The notes beneath the pieces are model-generated. The model searched no databases. It saw only the letters and a list, made by a program, of their open reading frames with translations, and was not told the origin of the DNA. DNA of 64,000 bases from JADMIH01 sp036399775 (GTDB lineage Bacteria; Chloroflexota; Chloroflexia; QHBQ01; JADMIH01). Made by a program: the position numbers and the translations under genes. This document shows, piece after piece, positions 51,518 through 60,460 of the stretch. The DNA is taken from contig DASWMJ010000018.1 of assembly GCA_036399775.1 (NCBI GenBank), forward strand, positions 66,951 to 130,950, written 5' to 3'. Each line of letters opens with the position of its first letter. The first letter of the stretch is position 1.

Positions 51518-52275
51518 TGGTCTCCCCTTTCGTGCCAGGGTAGTTCGCGCTCCCAGGTGCCCGCGAGCGGCCCCGAAAACTTGTACAGGTCGCCCGGGCG
51601 CCCGACCCGACCCCGCTCGGCACGCTGCCCGACGGGGATGAGCGCGCCGGATGCGAAGAGGGCCGCGAATGCTTTCTTGAAGTTGCCGGTGTTGAGGCGC
51701 AGGATGGCCGGGTCAAGGATAGCCGCGTAGACGGCGCGTAGCTCCGGGATAGTGAAGTGGTCAGGGAGGAGTTGGAAGGCGATCCAGGAGTAGCGCAGCT
51801 TGGATTGTATGCGGTGCATGCCGGTGGTGAGGATGGCGGCATGGTCGAACGCGAGCTTGCTTACGGGCACCTGGCGCACGGGCACCCACTCGGCGCGCAG
51901 CACGCCGCCGCCGGGGACAAGCAGCAATTCGTCGCTGCGCTCAAGCGCGACGTGGGCCACCGAGACTACGCGACCCCGCGTGTCGCGGCCTGGGTCGCCG
52001 AAGGTGCCTACCTGGTCGAGGTACCATGCCTGCGCATCGAGGCCCGCTTTGGTGCGCAGGGCGCGGCGGGCGGCGGCATCAAAAGTTTCGTGCTCGCTCA
52101 CCAGTACGCCGGGAAGGGCCCACTTGCCCGCGAAAGCCGGGTCGTCGGTCTGCACCAGAAGCACCTGCCAGGCTTCTTCGATGTTGGGGGTCTCTCTGAC
52201 TGTGAATAGTACAACGTCTACCGCGATTACTGCGTTGGGCTGTAGGGTTGGGGCTGTCCTGATATTGTTACTCAT
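51514..52275 (-). CDS. nrtR: NrtR-type Nudix-domain transcriptional regulator of NAD metabolism
   Basis: A 253-residue protein with an N-terminal Nudix fold and a C-terminal winged helix (VGQRAERGRVGRPGDLYKFS). The Nudix box is degenerate: GVLVSEHETFDAAARRALRT lacks the REUXEE glutamates, as expected for NrtR proteins that bind ADP-ribose instead of hydrolysing it. NrtR usually represses NAD synthesis genes. It is the first gene of the operon nrtR-nadB-nadC-nadA-pnuC-NMNAT. No clear ribosome binding site precedes the ATG at 52275, so the mRNA may be leaderless. A palindrome upstream (52291-52313) is a candidate operator. Confidence 0.92.
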   Translation of the reverse strand: MSNNIRTAPTLQPNAVIAVDVVLFTVRETPNIEEAWQVLLVQTDDPAFAGKWALPGVLVSEHETFDAAARRALRTKAGLDAQAWYLDQVGTFGDPGRDTRGRVVSVAHVALERSDELLLVPGGGVLRAEWVPVRQVPVSKLAFDHAAILTTGMHRIQSKLRYSWIAFQLLPDHFTIPELRAVYAAILDPAILRLNTGNFKKAFAALFASGALIPVGQRAERGRVGRPGDLYKFSGPLAGTWERELPWHERGDQ

Positions 52276-52290
52276 TTTGATATTGTTATA

Positions 52291-52313
52291 ATTTGACTAA
52301 TCAGTATTCAAAT
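52291..52313. promoter_or_regulatory. Candidate NrtR operator
   Basis: ATTTGA and TCAAAT are perfect 6-bp inverted arms at the ends of a 23-bp stretch with partial symmetry inside (CTAATCAGTAT). Its length and AT-rich character fit NrtR sites, and it lies 16 bp upstream of the nrtR start codon. No experimental or comparative support is available here. Confidence 0.45.
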
Positions 52314-52416
52314 CTGCTAGAGTTATTTTAGCATAGGAGTAATATCTTGTCAAGGGGATAACGGAATATTGAGCCAGGAGTTTTTAGTTAGCAGCCGGAA
52401 GTGAGAGAGGGACGCT

Positions 52417-53589
52417 TCAGAAGTTGATCATTTCGAGGGCGGTTGCAAGTGGGTGCATGTTTCGGAGGCGCATGGCTGACGATTCTGCTGCCCATTTGTA
52501 TTCAGGCTCGTTCAGAACTTTATCAATCGCTTCGGCCATGACGTGTGTGGTGAGAGTTTCTTTGGGGACAACTAGCGCCGCGCCCATTGATTCGGCTCGT
52601 GCGGCTACCCCAAACTGGTCGCGGGACCAGGGGACGAGCACCATCGGCACGCCATAAAGGAGAGATTTCATCACGGAGCCGTGACCCGCGTGACTGATGA
52701 GTAAACGGGCGCGCTCCAGTATGGCCGAGTGGGGGATGTATTGCTCGACATGCGAGTTTGGGGGTAATGGGGCGCTGGCAACTTCTTCTACGGCGTGGCC
52801 GGGGCCTACCGTTATTGCCAGGCGATGGCGGGTATGTGAGAGGGCTGAGAGGGTGGCGGTGGCTATGGGGGTGTCGTCCTGTTTGAGGGAGGAGAGGGTA
52901 CACAACGCCCAGGGTCCGCCTTGCTCGTATATGTAGTTAGGGACAACGCCCGGCGCTTCCCAGAAGAGGGGGCCTGTGTAGCGGTGGTTGTGGGGTATGC
53001 CGCGCAGGTCGTAGTCAAACACGGGGTCGGTGGCGTGCAGGACCAGGGTGGCTTCGGCCAGGTAGGGTATCACCGAGTAGCGAAATACGTCGGCGGCACG
53101 CTCGGAGAAGTCGCGGGACATGGGGCGCGGCGGGTTGGGGCCGATGTAGAAGGTGGAGTTGAGGGCTATCCAGGGAACGCCCGACATCCTGTGGAGTTGC
53201 GAGCCGATGCAGGTGCCGAAGAAGGAGGTGAGGAGCATGTCGGGGCGGGTCACGGCCAGCACTTTGTCCGCCGATGGGGCGAGTTGGGCTGCCCATTCGG
53301 CCACGCGCTCGGCTACTATGGCGGCGCGCTGCTCGTTGGGCTTGCCCTGGCTATTGTTCAGGGCGGCTTTGACGGTGGCTCCTACCTCGTACTCAGGGCC
53401 GGATATTACCGTTTTCATGCCGAACCGGGCGAATAGGGGTTCGGATGGGGGGTCGCAGAGGACCGTTAGCTCATGGCCCGCCGCACGCAGGCCGAGGGCC
53501 AGGGCGACTAGAGGGTTTAGGTCGCCGCCCGCCCTGGTTGTGGCCTGCACGAGTACGTGGCGGGCCTTCGTCAAAGGTGGTGAGGCCAT
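52417..53589 (-). CDS. GT1/MGT-type glycosyltransferase
   Basis: A 390-residue GT-B glycosyltransferase related to macrolide and sterol glucosyltransferases. The N-terminal GGDLNPLVALALGLRAAGHE and the C-terminal donor motif LISHAGHGSVMKSLLYGVPM, then PWSRDQFGVAARAES, are typical. It transfers a sugar from a nucleotide donor to a small lipophilic acceptor, unknown here. AGGAGAG lies 8 bp before the ATG. It stands alone, between the NAD operon and the vWA cluster. Confidence 0.9.
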   Translation of the reverse strand: MASPPLTKARHVLVQATTRAGGDLNPLVALALGLRAAGHELTVLCDPPSEPLFARFGMKTVISGPEYEVGATVKAALNNSQGKPNEQRAAIVAERVAEWAAQLAPSADKVLAVTRPDMLLTSFFGTCIGSQLHRMSGVPWIALNSTFYIGPNPPRPMSRDFSERAADVFRYSVIPYLAEATLVLHATDPVFDYDLRGIPHNHRYTGPLFWEAPGVVPNYIYEQGGPWALCTLSSLKQDDTPIATATLSALSHTRHRLAITVGPGHAVEEVASAPLPPNSHVEQYIPHSAILERARLLISHAGHGSVMKSLLYGVPMVLVPWSRDQFGVAARAESMGAALVVPKETLTTHVMAEAIDKVLNEPEYKWAAESSAMRLRNMHPLATALEMINF

Positions 53590-53709
53590 ACTTCACTCTC
53601 TCCTGTAGGGGATATTATATAGCCGCATATGTCTATATTACTTCAATTACCCATACCTGATTAAGAGGTGTCCCAAAGTCTGGGTCCAAAACCAACGCCC
53701 CACCCCCGA

Positions 53710-53793
53710 CCCCTCCCCATTGGGGAGGGGAGATAAAACAACAAAAAAGTTGAATTGCGCGGAGCGCGCAATTCAACTTTTTTGTTGTTTTAT
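53710..53793. repeat. Two adjacent palindromes, one with a 29-bp perfect stem
   Basis: CCCCTCCCCA and its complement form a small palindrome at 53710-53730. Immediately next, ATAAAACAACAAAAAAGTTG begins a 29-nt arm (53733-53761), exactly complementary to 53765-53793 across a 3-nt GAG loop. The T/A-rich outer part would give U runs on both strands, so it could be a bidirectional terminator after the vWA cluster. The perfection of the stem also fits a young mobile palindromic element. The rest of 53590-53883 shows no gene. Confidence 0.75.
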
Positions 53794-53883
53794 AAGGATA
53801 TTTCTACCGAGCAGAAATGAACACCACTTTCTGCTAATGCGGGAAAATGAGCGATGGATAGTATTTCAATTGGTTACATCGCC

Positions 53884-56514
53884 CTATCTGCGACGAATGC
53901 GGAAGTCTACGCGGCGGACGGCTACGCTGAACAGGAGAAGGATTAGCGCGGGGGCCAGATAGTAGGGCCATAGAGGCACTTTGTCGGGCGACTCGCCTTG
54001 CAGGGTGGTGGTTTCCAGCGCCTGCTGGGGTAGGGTCAGGAAGGGTTTGCCGCCGTTTAGTTGCTTGAGGAGGCGGTCGTTGGTGCCCGCGTGGAGGAAC
54101 TCGGCGCTGGGGGGGACGCTGAAGCCTGCGGTTTCGATGGCGGGCTGGTCGCCGCCCCGCGATAGCCTGATCTCGTATGCGCCCTTCTCAGCGAGGGGTA
54201 TCCTTGCTTCGTAACGGCCCGGCGCGGCTTGCGACATAGCAACGCTTGTTACGGCACCTGAAGGGCTGCGGAGGGCGGCTGTGAGGTCGGTGAGGTTGGC
54301 GAAGCTGTTGTCTGCGTTAAGGCTTTCCACTGACAGCACGGCTACGTCCTGGTCGCCCTGCTCCAGCACGGTGATGGAGGGCTGCAACTGCCTGCTCACG
54401 GGGCTTGCCATCGTCCAGCGCACGACACGGCTCCAGAAGCGCCCGAAGTCCTGCCACAGGAGCCAGTCGGCGGCCCAGAGGGAGTTGGCGTCGGAGGTGA
54501 AGGCGGCTACCCTGCCGAGGCCGTAGTTCCAGTGGGCCATCAGTGGGTCGTTCTGGTCGGATACGAGGGCCATCACCGCGTCATCCTTGGCGGTGGTGAT
54601 GTTGTAGCCGCTCAACTGGCGCAGGTCCTGGGGGGCGAAGCCACGCAGCACGGGGCTGGGGGCCTGGAAGTGGGGCTGCACCCTGCCGACGATGGTGGCC
54701 TCTTTGAGCGCGAGGTTCAACTCCTTGAAGACGATCTTGGGGATATTGGCGGGCTGCTCAGTGAAGTAGTAGCGGCCCTGGCCCAGCTTGGCTAGCCGGG
54801 TCAGCAGTTCACGGTCTGCGCTCTCGCCTATGGCTATGGCCGACAGGCTCACTCCCTCGGCTCTGATTTGTTCCAGGAGGGGTCCGTAGTCAGGTGGTCG
54901 CTCCTCCTGGCCGTCGGTGAGCAGGACCATGTGCTTGTTGCGGGTCAGCACGGAGCGCAACGCTTCCGCGCCTTCTTTCACGGCGGGGTAGATGTTGGTG
55001 CCTCCACCCATCTCAAGCTCGGAGATGAGGGCTTTCGCGTGGTCCTTGTCTGCCTGGCCCCGGATGGTCTGCACGGGCACTATCCACCAGTTGATGTCAT
55101 CGAAGGCCAGCACGCCCAGCGAATCGCCTTCGCGCAGGGCGTCCACCGCCAGCCGCGCCGCCTCTTTCGCCATGTCCGACTTCTGGATGAGGCTGGCCGG
55201 GCCGGTACCTTCGTGCAGGCTCATGCTGCCGGAGCGGTCTAAGACGAGCATTAGGGCGGTCGCGCCCTGCTCAGGTCGCGGGGCAGGGTCGGACGAGACG
55301 GGCAGCATCTCCTCGAACACGCTGTCGAGGTAGCCGCCCCTGGAATAGCTGGTCTCCCCGCCCACGACGACGAGGCCGCGCCCGTTGCGGCGCACGTACT
55401 CCTGGATCGTCTTCTGCTGGTCGAGGGTCATGCTGGTGGCCGCCACGTTGTTCATTATTATGGCGTCGTAGTCGGCCAGCTCGCCCAACTGCGCCGGGAT
55501 GGTGGAGGGGGCGCGCACGTCCACAGACATCTGCTGGCTTTCGAGCGCATCTGCCAGGCTGCGCGCTTCCCCCGGCCTGTCTTCCAGCACCAGCACCCTC
55601 GGCTCACCCTTGACTACTAGGGTTACGGAGGCTGAATTGTTCTCCCCGGCGGTGTCGTTGGGGGTATCTATCTGCACGTCTATCCTGTGGAAGCCTGATA
55701 CTTCGGCTCGCTGCTCAAGGGGTATCTGGTTCTCGCCCCGGCGCAATCGTACCTCGCGAGCCGATGGGGGGGAGCCGTCTATGCTCACCTGCAAAGTGGC
55801 GCTGGTCTCGACGGTGCTGTATACGCTCACGTCGCTCTGCAAGTAGTCGCCCACGCGCACGTAGGGGGTGGTGGAGACGTACTGGACGACGACCTCAGGC
55901 TCTCCGAGGGCGGGAAGTGCGACCACCTGCACGTCTATGCCGCGCGCGGAGAGGCGAGAGGCTTCGTCGGCAGCCCGGCCGCGCGTTTCCCAGCCGTCCG
56001 TGACGAGCACGACGCGCCGCATGCCTGTCTCGTTTAGGAGGCTACCGGCCAGGCGCAATCCTGCACCAAGATCGGTGCTATTTTCGATTTTTGATTTTTG
56101 ATTTTCGATTTGTCCGGTGTTTTGTTGGAGCCAGGAGTTGTCTCGGACTTCTTCGTTGGTTAGCCTGATTGCCTGGCGGCCTGTGGCTGCGAAGTTGACT
56201 TCCTGGTTGGGGGCGGTGGCCGCTAATATGTCGTTGGCGTATTTGGCGGCTTGCTCGCGGCTTTGCTGGCTGAGGCTGCTTGAGGCGTCCAGGACCACTA
56301 CGAGGCTCAAGCCGGTGTCGGGCTTGAGGATGACAGGCTCGGCCAGGGCTACCAGTAGTAGGAAGACGCTGGCGCTCTGGAAGAGGATCGCCAGGTTGCG
56401 CCGCCAGGCCGCCAGCCCGCGCAGGCGCAGGGCAGCAAGGAATATGATTGGCACCAGGATGAGCGCCAGCCAGAGGAGTTCGGGGTGTAGTAGGGTGGTG
56501 ATGTTGCTCATCAT
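53884..56514 (-). CDS. Membrane protein with two vWA domains and a GATase-like domain
   Basis: An 876-residue protein. Two N-terminal membrane segments (LLWLALILVPIIFLAAL; ILFQSASVFLLLVALAE) are followed by a first vWA domain (VVVLDASSSLSQQ, MIDAS DxSxS), a glutamine-amidotransferase-like domain (RVLVLEDRPGEARSLADAL; GLVVVGGETSYSRGGY), a second vWA domain (LMLVLDRSGSMSLHEG; VLLTDGQEERP) and a C-terminal membrane segment (YYLAPALILLLFSVAV). Residues about 155-165 (IENQKSKIENS) come from a heptamer array. The start ATG 56514 overlaps the previous stop; GAGGA lies upstream. Such proteins are extracytoplasmic partners of MoxR ATPases. Confidence 0.88.
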   Translation of the reverse strand: MMSNITTLLHPELLWLALILVPIIFLAALRLRGLAAWRRNLAILFQSASVFLLLVALAEPVILKPDTGLSLVVVLDASSSLSQQSREQAAKYANDILAATAPNQEVNFAATGRQAIRLTNEEVRDNSWLQQNTGQIENQKSKIENSTDLGAGLRLAGSLLNETGMRRVVLVTDGWETRGRAADEASRLSARGIDVQVVALPALGEPEVVVQYVSTTPYVRVGDYLQSDVSVYSTVETSATLQVSIDGSPPSAREVRLRRGENQIPLEQRAEVSGFHRIDVQIDTPNDTAGENNSASVTLVVKGEPRVLVLEDRPGEARSLADALESQQMSVDVRAPSTIPAQLGELADYDAIIMNNVAATSMTLDQQKTIQEYVRRNGRGLVVVGGETSYSRGGYLDSVFEEMLPVSSDPAPRPEQGATALMLVLDRSGSMSLHEGTGPASLIQKSDMAKEAARLAVDALREGDSLGVLAFDDINWWIVPVQTIRGQADKDHAKALISELEMGGGTNIYPAVKEGAEALRSVLTRNKHMVLLTDGQEERPPDYGPLLEQIRAEGVSLSAIAIGESADRELLTRLAKLGQGRYYFTEQPANIPKIVFKELNLALKEATIVGRVQPHFQAPSPVLRGFAPQDLRQLSGYNITTAKDDAVMALVSDQNDPLMAHWNYGLGRVAAFTSDANSLWAADWLLWQDFGRFWSRVVRWTMASPVSRQLQPSITVLEQGDQDVAVLSVESLNADNSFANLTDLTAALRSPSGAVTSVAMSQAAPGRYEARIPLAEKGAYEIRLSRGGDQPAIETAGFSVPPSAEFLHAGTNDRLLKQLNGGKPFLTLPQQALETTTLQGESPDKVPLWPYYLAPALILLLFSVAVRRVDFRIRRR
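56085..56112 (-). repeat. In-frame heptamer array, unit TGATTTT
   Basis: Four units (CGATTTT, TGATTTT twice, CGATTTG) within the first vWA domain. The coding strand reads the stop-free AAAATCA form; the other orientation carries TGA. Confidence 0.9.
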
Positions 56515-58280
56515 TGTCCTCGTCGCCAGCAGTAGAAGAGCCACTCGGAGCCTACCAGCACGAGGGCCAGCGCGGCGAGGGGGGACCATACCTCTTGCTG
56601 GGTCTGGTCCTCCACAGGCTCGACGCTCGATGGCCGCTCAAGCTCAGGGTGATCGCGGGGGGATAGGCTCGATTCGCTGCTATCTACCATGTTCACGGAG
56701 AAGGTGGTCTCGCGTCCGCCGTTCGACACTTTGTACAGCCCGGCCTCTTCGGTGTCGCCGTACACGCCGGTATCGCCAACGCGCACGCTTCGCCCGCCTG
56801 GCGTGGTGATAGTGGACCCAGGAGACAGCCGTATGGACGCGCCGGGGTGGAGAGCGCCCACGCTCGCCAGGGGATAGAGCCAGTCAACAACGTTCGCCAT
56901 CAGTAGGGGGAAAGCCGCCAGCTTGGGCAGGTTCGACTCGCGGGGGTCGAAGGCTAGCACGATGATGCGCTGGCCTTCCCGCTCGCCCACCAGCAGTAGT
57001 GGGCCTTCAGCAGATTGCACTACGGAGTCGAGCCATGATACCGGCTCAAGCAGCCGCGCTTTCTGCACGATCAACGGCACGACGTCCACTCCAGACAGCA
57101 GAGGGTGGGCGGATCCACCGATGGGCCGCACGTTCTCTAACGTATCTGTGGAGGGGAGGAGGATGCCCTGCGGGTTGACGAGAAGGAGGTTGCCGGGAGG
57201 TAAAGTTTGGGGTAGGGTGCCCTCGATGATGGTGAAGGCGGCGTCGGGTATGTTCTGCCCGGCGACGGGTGCGAGGCCGGGTATACCTATCAATGCTCGC
57301 TCATACAGAGTCGGATCGGCAGCTATGATGGCGACCTTGTGCTGACCTTCTTCCGGCAGGAAGAGCGCGGCCCTATCGTCGGCAGGTAGCGCATCCTGTG
57401 AGCGCGTGCTGACGGTGAAGCGTGCCGTGCCCGCAGGCAACTCCCATACGAGGTCGGCGTGCCCACCGGCGGGCACGTTCAGGCGGCGCGAGGGGAGAGG
57501 CACGGTGTCGGCGAGGGCGGAGACATCAACCGTCGCTTGCGAAACGCCCTTGTTTTCCAGGCGTGCATAGACCATGTAGCCAGGGGTGCCGTCGGGTGGC
57601 CTGCGCGCGCTGAGGGCCGTGATTGCGCGGTTGTCCGCAGGCTCGCCTACCTGGATGAAGTCTATTTGGGCGGGCAGCACATCGTCTGGTAGTACGTCGA
57701 AAGCGCCGTCGGATATTACATAGGTGTCGAGGCTGCCTGCGACGGCGCGCCGCGCCAGCCCGGCAGCTACGCTCAAGGCGGCACGCATGTCGGCGGTACC
57801 CGCGCCCACGCGAGCCTCGTTGAGCGCAGCCTGTACGTCTGCGCTGCTGCATTGGGAGCATAGGCTCACTGCGCCGGTGCCCACGCGAATCAGGGTGGCG
57901 CGGTCTTCGGGCTTCATTTCTGAGATGAGTTCCCCCGCTTCCTCCCTGGCGCGCTCGAAGCGGGTCGAGTCGCCGTTCACAGCTTGCATACTGCCCGAAG
58001 CGTCGAGGAGGATGACCAGTTGCCTCCCGGCTGGCGCGGTGAGGGCAGGTTGGGTTAGGGCGATTGCGCCTGCCAGGAGGAGGAGGGCTTGCATGAACAG
58101 GAGGATGGAAAGAGGCGGCCTGCGCAACCTCGCTTTTGGACGCTCTACCTGAGGGAGAGTCTCCCACAAGCGCAGACTCGACACCCGCTTTCGCAACGGG
58201 CGCGCCCTGAGCATGTAGAGCGCCAGCAGAGCGGGCACCAACAACAGCCAGAACGCAGCCCCAGGATTAAGCCAACTCAC
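56511..58280 (-). CDS. BatA-like membrane protein with vWA domain
   Basis: A 589-residue protein. The N-terminal LNPGAAFWLLLVPALLALYM followed by RKRVSSLRLWETL is the BatA/aerotolerance-type membrane anchor. A vWA domain with MIDAS VILLDASGSMQAVNG follows, then a beta-sandwich region and a C-terminal membrane segment (ALALVLVGSEWLFY). The start codon is GTG 58280. It overlaps the downstream vWA gene by 4 bp. The unit is typical of MoxR-associated complexes at the membrane. Confidence 0.9.
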   Translation of the reverse strand: MSWLNPGAAFWLLLVPALLALYMLRARPLRKRVSSLRLWETLPQVERPKARLRRPPLSILLFMQALLLLAGAIALTQPALTAPAGRQLVILLDASGSMQAVNGDSTRFERAREEAGELISEMKPEDRATLIRVGTGAVSLCSQCSSADVQAALNEARVGAGTADMRAALSVAAGLARRAVAGSLDTYVISDGAFDVLPDDVLPAQIDFIQVGEPADNRAITALSARRPPDGTPGYMVYARLENKGVSQATVDVSALADTVPLPSRRLNVPAGGHADLVWELPAGTARFTVSTRSQDALPADDRAALFLPEEGQHKVAIIAADPTLYERALIGIPGLAPVAGQNIPDAAFTIIEGTLPQTLPPGNLLLVNPQGILLPSTDTLENVRPIGGSAHPLLSGVDVVPLIVQKARLLEPVSWLDSVVQSAEGPLLLVGEREGQRIIVLAFDPRESNLPKLAAFPLLMANVVDWLYPLASVGALHPGASIRLSPGSTITTPGGRSVRVGDTGVYGDTEEAGLYKVSNGGRETTFSVNMVDSSESSLSPRDHPELERPSSVEPVEDQTQQEVWSPLAALALVLVGSEWLFYCWRRGQ

Positions 58281-58298
58281 GATTACCCCAATCTTTTA

Positions 58299-58354
58299 GA
58301 AATCAGAAGTTAGAAATTAGAAATTAGAACTCGAAAACCGGAAGATAGAATCTA
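58299..58354. repeat. Intergenic heptamer array, unit GAAATTA
   Basis: Eight consecutive heptamers from GAAATCA to GAATCTA, with the central pair identical. It fills most of the 80-bp gap between the DUF58 stop and the BatA-like start. Confidence 0.85.
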
Positions 58355-58360
58355 AAATTG

Positions 58361-59428
58361 TCATATCGTTACTCCGTGGCGGCGCATGGTGTCGAGGAGG
58401 ACGCGCTCTACTTCCCAGTCGCTCTGGACCAGGAGGTAGCGTGCGCCGTTTGCTCGGCACCAGGCTTCGCTTTCCGCCAGCCAGGCGTCCAGGCGGCGGC
58501 GGTACTCGGCCACGCTGGCTTCGCCCAGGTGGATTTCGAGGCGCTTGCCCGTTTCGCTGTCGGTAAGCTCTACCTCGCCCATCTCGGAGGGGCTAAGCTC
58601 GTCGGGGCTGAGGACGTGCAGCACCATGACCTGGAAGCCCGCGCCTACCAGTTGCCGCACGCCTTCCTGGTAGCCATCCAGCAGCAGGTCGGATATGACT
58701 ATAGCGATGCGGCCCTGGCCCCTGCGAGCGCTCCAACCACTCAGTATGTTGTCGAACGAGGCGATATTGCGGGCCTGGATCGCCTGCAAATAGCGGAAGA
58801 GGCTGCCCGCTTCGGCCCTGCCTTTGATAGTGCTGAGTGCTGAGTGCTGAGTGCTGAGGGAGATGTCTTCGGGCTGTGGTTGGGGGGTTGAGCCGGGTTC
58901 CCATGCGCTGATCCCTGGCCCCTGGCCGCTGGCCCCTGACCCCTCGTCCGAGCCGGGCGCGCTGACTATCACGGCGTCGAGGTGAGATAGGGCGATGTAG
59001 CCGAAGGCGGCTGCGAGGCGGCGGGCTACAAGGAATTTGCTTGGATCTCCGTATTCCATAGAAGGGCTGGCGTCCACCAGGAGGTAGAGAACGGTGTCGT
59101 GCTCGGCCTGCGACTGGCGGATATGGAGGGTGCCGAGGCGGGCGTATGCGTTCCAGTCCACGCGGCGCAGGTCGTCGCCGGGGCTGTACTGCCTGTGGTC
59201 GGCGAACTCGATGCCCGACGTGCGGCGTAGCGCGTTGTGCTCGCCCATCAAGCCGCTAATCAGGTCGCGCCCCAGCACCAACGACAGGCGGTCCAGCTTG
59301 CCCAGGAAATCACCATCTACTACGATTTTAGATTTTAGATTTTGGATTTTAGATTTACGATTCAGGCGATGTGCCGCTCTACCGTATAAATCTAAAATCG
59401 GAAATCGGAAATCTAAAATCCTACTCAC
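58361..59428 (-). CDS. DUF58 protein with vWA-like fold
   Basis: A 355-residue protein. FADHRQYSPGDDLRRVDWNAY is the DUF58 signature, followed by TVLYLLVDASPSMEYG (MIDAS) and RIAIVISDLLLDGYQEGVRQ. It starts at GTG 59428, overlapping the moxR stop (GTGA). The first about 38 residues and two internal segments (about 165-180 and 190-202) derive from heptamer arrays, so three separate array insertions lie in one gene. DUF58 proteins are partners of MoxR ATPases in surface or cell-envelope maturation. Confidence 0.9.
   Translation of the reverse strand: MSRILDFRFPILDLYGRAAHRLNRKSKIQNLKSKIVVDGDFLGKLDRLSLVLGRDLISGLMGEHNALRRTSGIEFADHRQYSPGDDLRRVDWNAYARLGTLHIRQSQAEHDTVLYLLVDASPSMEYGDPSKFLVARRLAAAFGYIALSHLDAVIVSAPGSDEGSGASGQGPGISAWEPGSTPQPQPEDISLSTQHSALSTIKGRAEAGSLFRYLQAIQARNIASFDNILSGWSARRGQGRIAIVISDLLLDGYQEGVRQLVGAGFQVMVLHVLSPDELSPSEMGEVELTDSETGKRLEIHLGEASVAEYRRRLDAWLAESEAWCRANGARYLLVQSDWEVERVLLDTMRRHGVTI
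58831..58858 (-). repeat. In-frame heptamer array, unit TGCTGAG
   Basis: Four exact units inside the DUF58 gene. The coding strand reads CTCAGCA and gives the LSTQHSALST peptide. The opposite orientation has TGA in frame. Confidence 0.95.
58915..58942 (-). repeat. In-frame heptamer array, unit CTGGCCC
   Basis: Four units (CTGGCCC, CTGGCCG, CTGGCCC, CTGACCC) in the DUF58 gene, coding for GASGQGPG. It lies about 56 bp from the TGCTGAG array. Confidence 0.85.
59324..59422 (-). repeat. Two inverted heptamer arrays at the 5' end of the DUF58 gene
   Basis: GATTTTA-type units (59324-59365, six units) and AAATCTA/AAATCGG-type units (59388-59422, five units) face each other across 22 bp. They supply codons 3 to about 35 of the gene. 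In the first array one unit has C where the others have T, exactly where a TAA would otherwise interrupt the frame. Confidence 0.9.
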
Positions 59429-60441
59429 GCTTTGACCTCTTCCAGTATCTGGGTTAGTATCTGGTCGGCGTTTACGTTCTGGAGCTGGGCTTCTACGTTG
59501 AGCACGAGGCGGTGGCGGAGGGCGGGGAGGCTGACGCGGCGCAGGTCGTCAAAGGAGATGTTGTAGCGGTTCGACAGGATGGCATTGACCTTGCCTGCCA
59601 GCACGAGGGCCTGTATGGCCCTGGGGCTTGCGCCGTAGCGGACGAAGCGGCGGGCGGCGGGGGTGCCTTCCTGCCCTTCCGGGTGGGTCGCCATTACGAG
59701 ACGGGCGGCGTAATCGAGCACCGGCTCGGCTACAGGCACGTCGCGCACCAACTCTTGCAGCTTTTGGAGAGTGGCCCCGGTCATGACCACGCGGGGCTTG
59801 CTGGCCTGGTTGCCGGTAGTGCGGCGGGCGATCTCCTTTAGCTCGTCGTGGGCGGGGTATGTGACCGTTAGCTTGAAGAAGAAACGATCAAGCTGGGCTT
59901 CGGGGAGGGGATATGTGCCTTGCAGGTCTATAGGGTTCTGGGTCGCCAGCACGAAGAAAGGTTGCGGGAGTTTGTGTGTTTCCCGCCCGACGGTGACGAC
60001 GCGCTCCTGCATGGCCTCAAGCATGGCAGACTGGGTGCGGGGGGTGGCGCGGTTGATCTCATCAGCGAGGATCAGGTTGGCGAAGATAGGCCCCTGCTGG
60101 AAGGTGAAGCTGCGCCCCTCGTCGATCTCTTTGATTACGTCGGTGCCTACGATGTCGGATGGCATGAGGTCGGGGGTGAACTGTATGCGCCCGTAGGTGA
60201 GGTCCACGCACTCCGCGAGGGTACGCACGAGGAGAGTCTTGCCCAGGCCGGGCACGCCCTCCAAAAGGACGTGGCCGCCGGCCAGGAGGGCGGTCAGCAC
60301 GCCGCGCACGACGCTACGCTGCCCTACTATCACCCCGGACAACTCTTGCTCCAGCGCGGCCACTAACCTCTGGACCTGCTCTCCAATCTGCGCCGATGCG
60401 CCCGCTATCTCTACCGTGTCTATCGTTGTCGTATCGCTCAA
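59425..60441 (-). CDS. moxR: MoxR-family AAA+ ATPase
   Basis: A 338-residue AAA+ protein. Walker A is GVPGLGKTLLVRTLAE, Walker B is LILADEINRATPRTQSAMLE, and the sensor region reads FFVLATQNPIDLQGTYPLPE. MoxR proteins act as chaperone-like ATPases for vWA partners. It probably starts at TTG 60441 behind GAAAGG. It is the upstream partner of the DUF58 and vWA genes, to which it is translationally coupled. Confidence 0.95.
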   Translation of the reverse strand: MSDTTTIDTVEIAGASAQIGEQVQRLVAALEQELSGVIVGQRSVVRGVLTALLAGGHVLLEGVPGLGKTLLVRTLAECVDLTYGRIQFTPDLMPSDIVGTDVIKEIDEGRSFTFQQGPIFANLILADEINRATPRTQSAMLEAMQERVVTVGRETHKLPQPFFVLATQNPIDLQGTYPLPEAQLDRFFFKLTVTYPAHDELKEIARRTTGNQASKPRVVMTGATLQKLQELVRDVPVAEPVLDYAARLVMATHPEGQEGTPAARRFVRYGASPRAIQALVLAGKVNAILSNRYNISFDDLRRVSLPALRHRLVLNVEAQLQNVNADQILTQILEEVKA

Positions 60442-60460
60442 TTCAATCTACCTTTCTACG

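Noticed and set aside
53720..53962. 80-residue plus-strand frame
   Set aside because: It is mostly the 29-bp palindrome translated and runs into the end of a minus-strand gene.
58831..58942. Possible CRISPR-like arrays
   Set aside because: Units are 7 bp in direct tandem without spacers, and no cas gene is seen.
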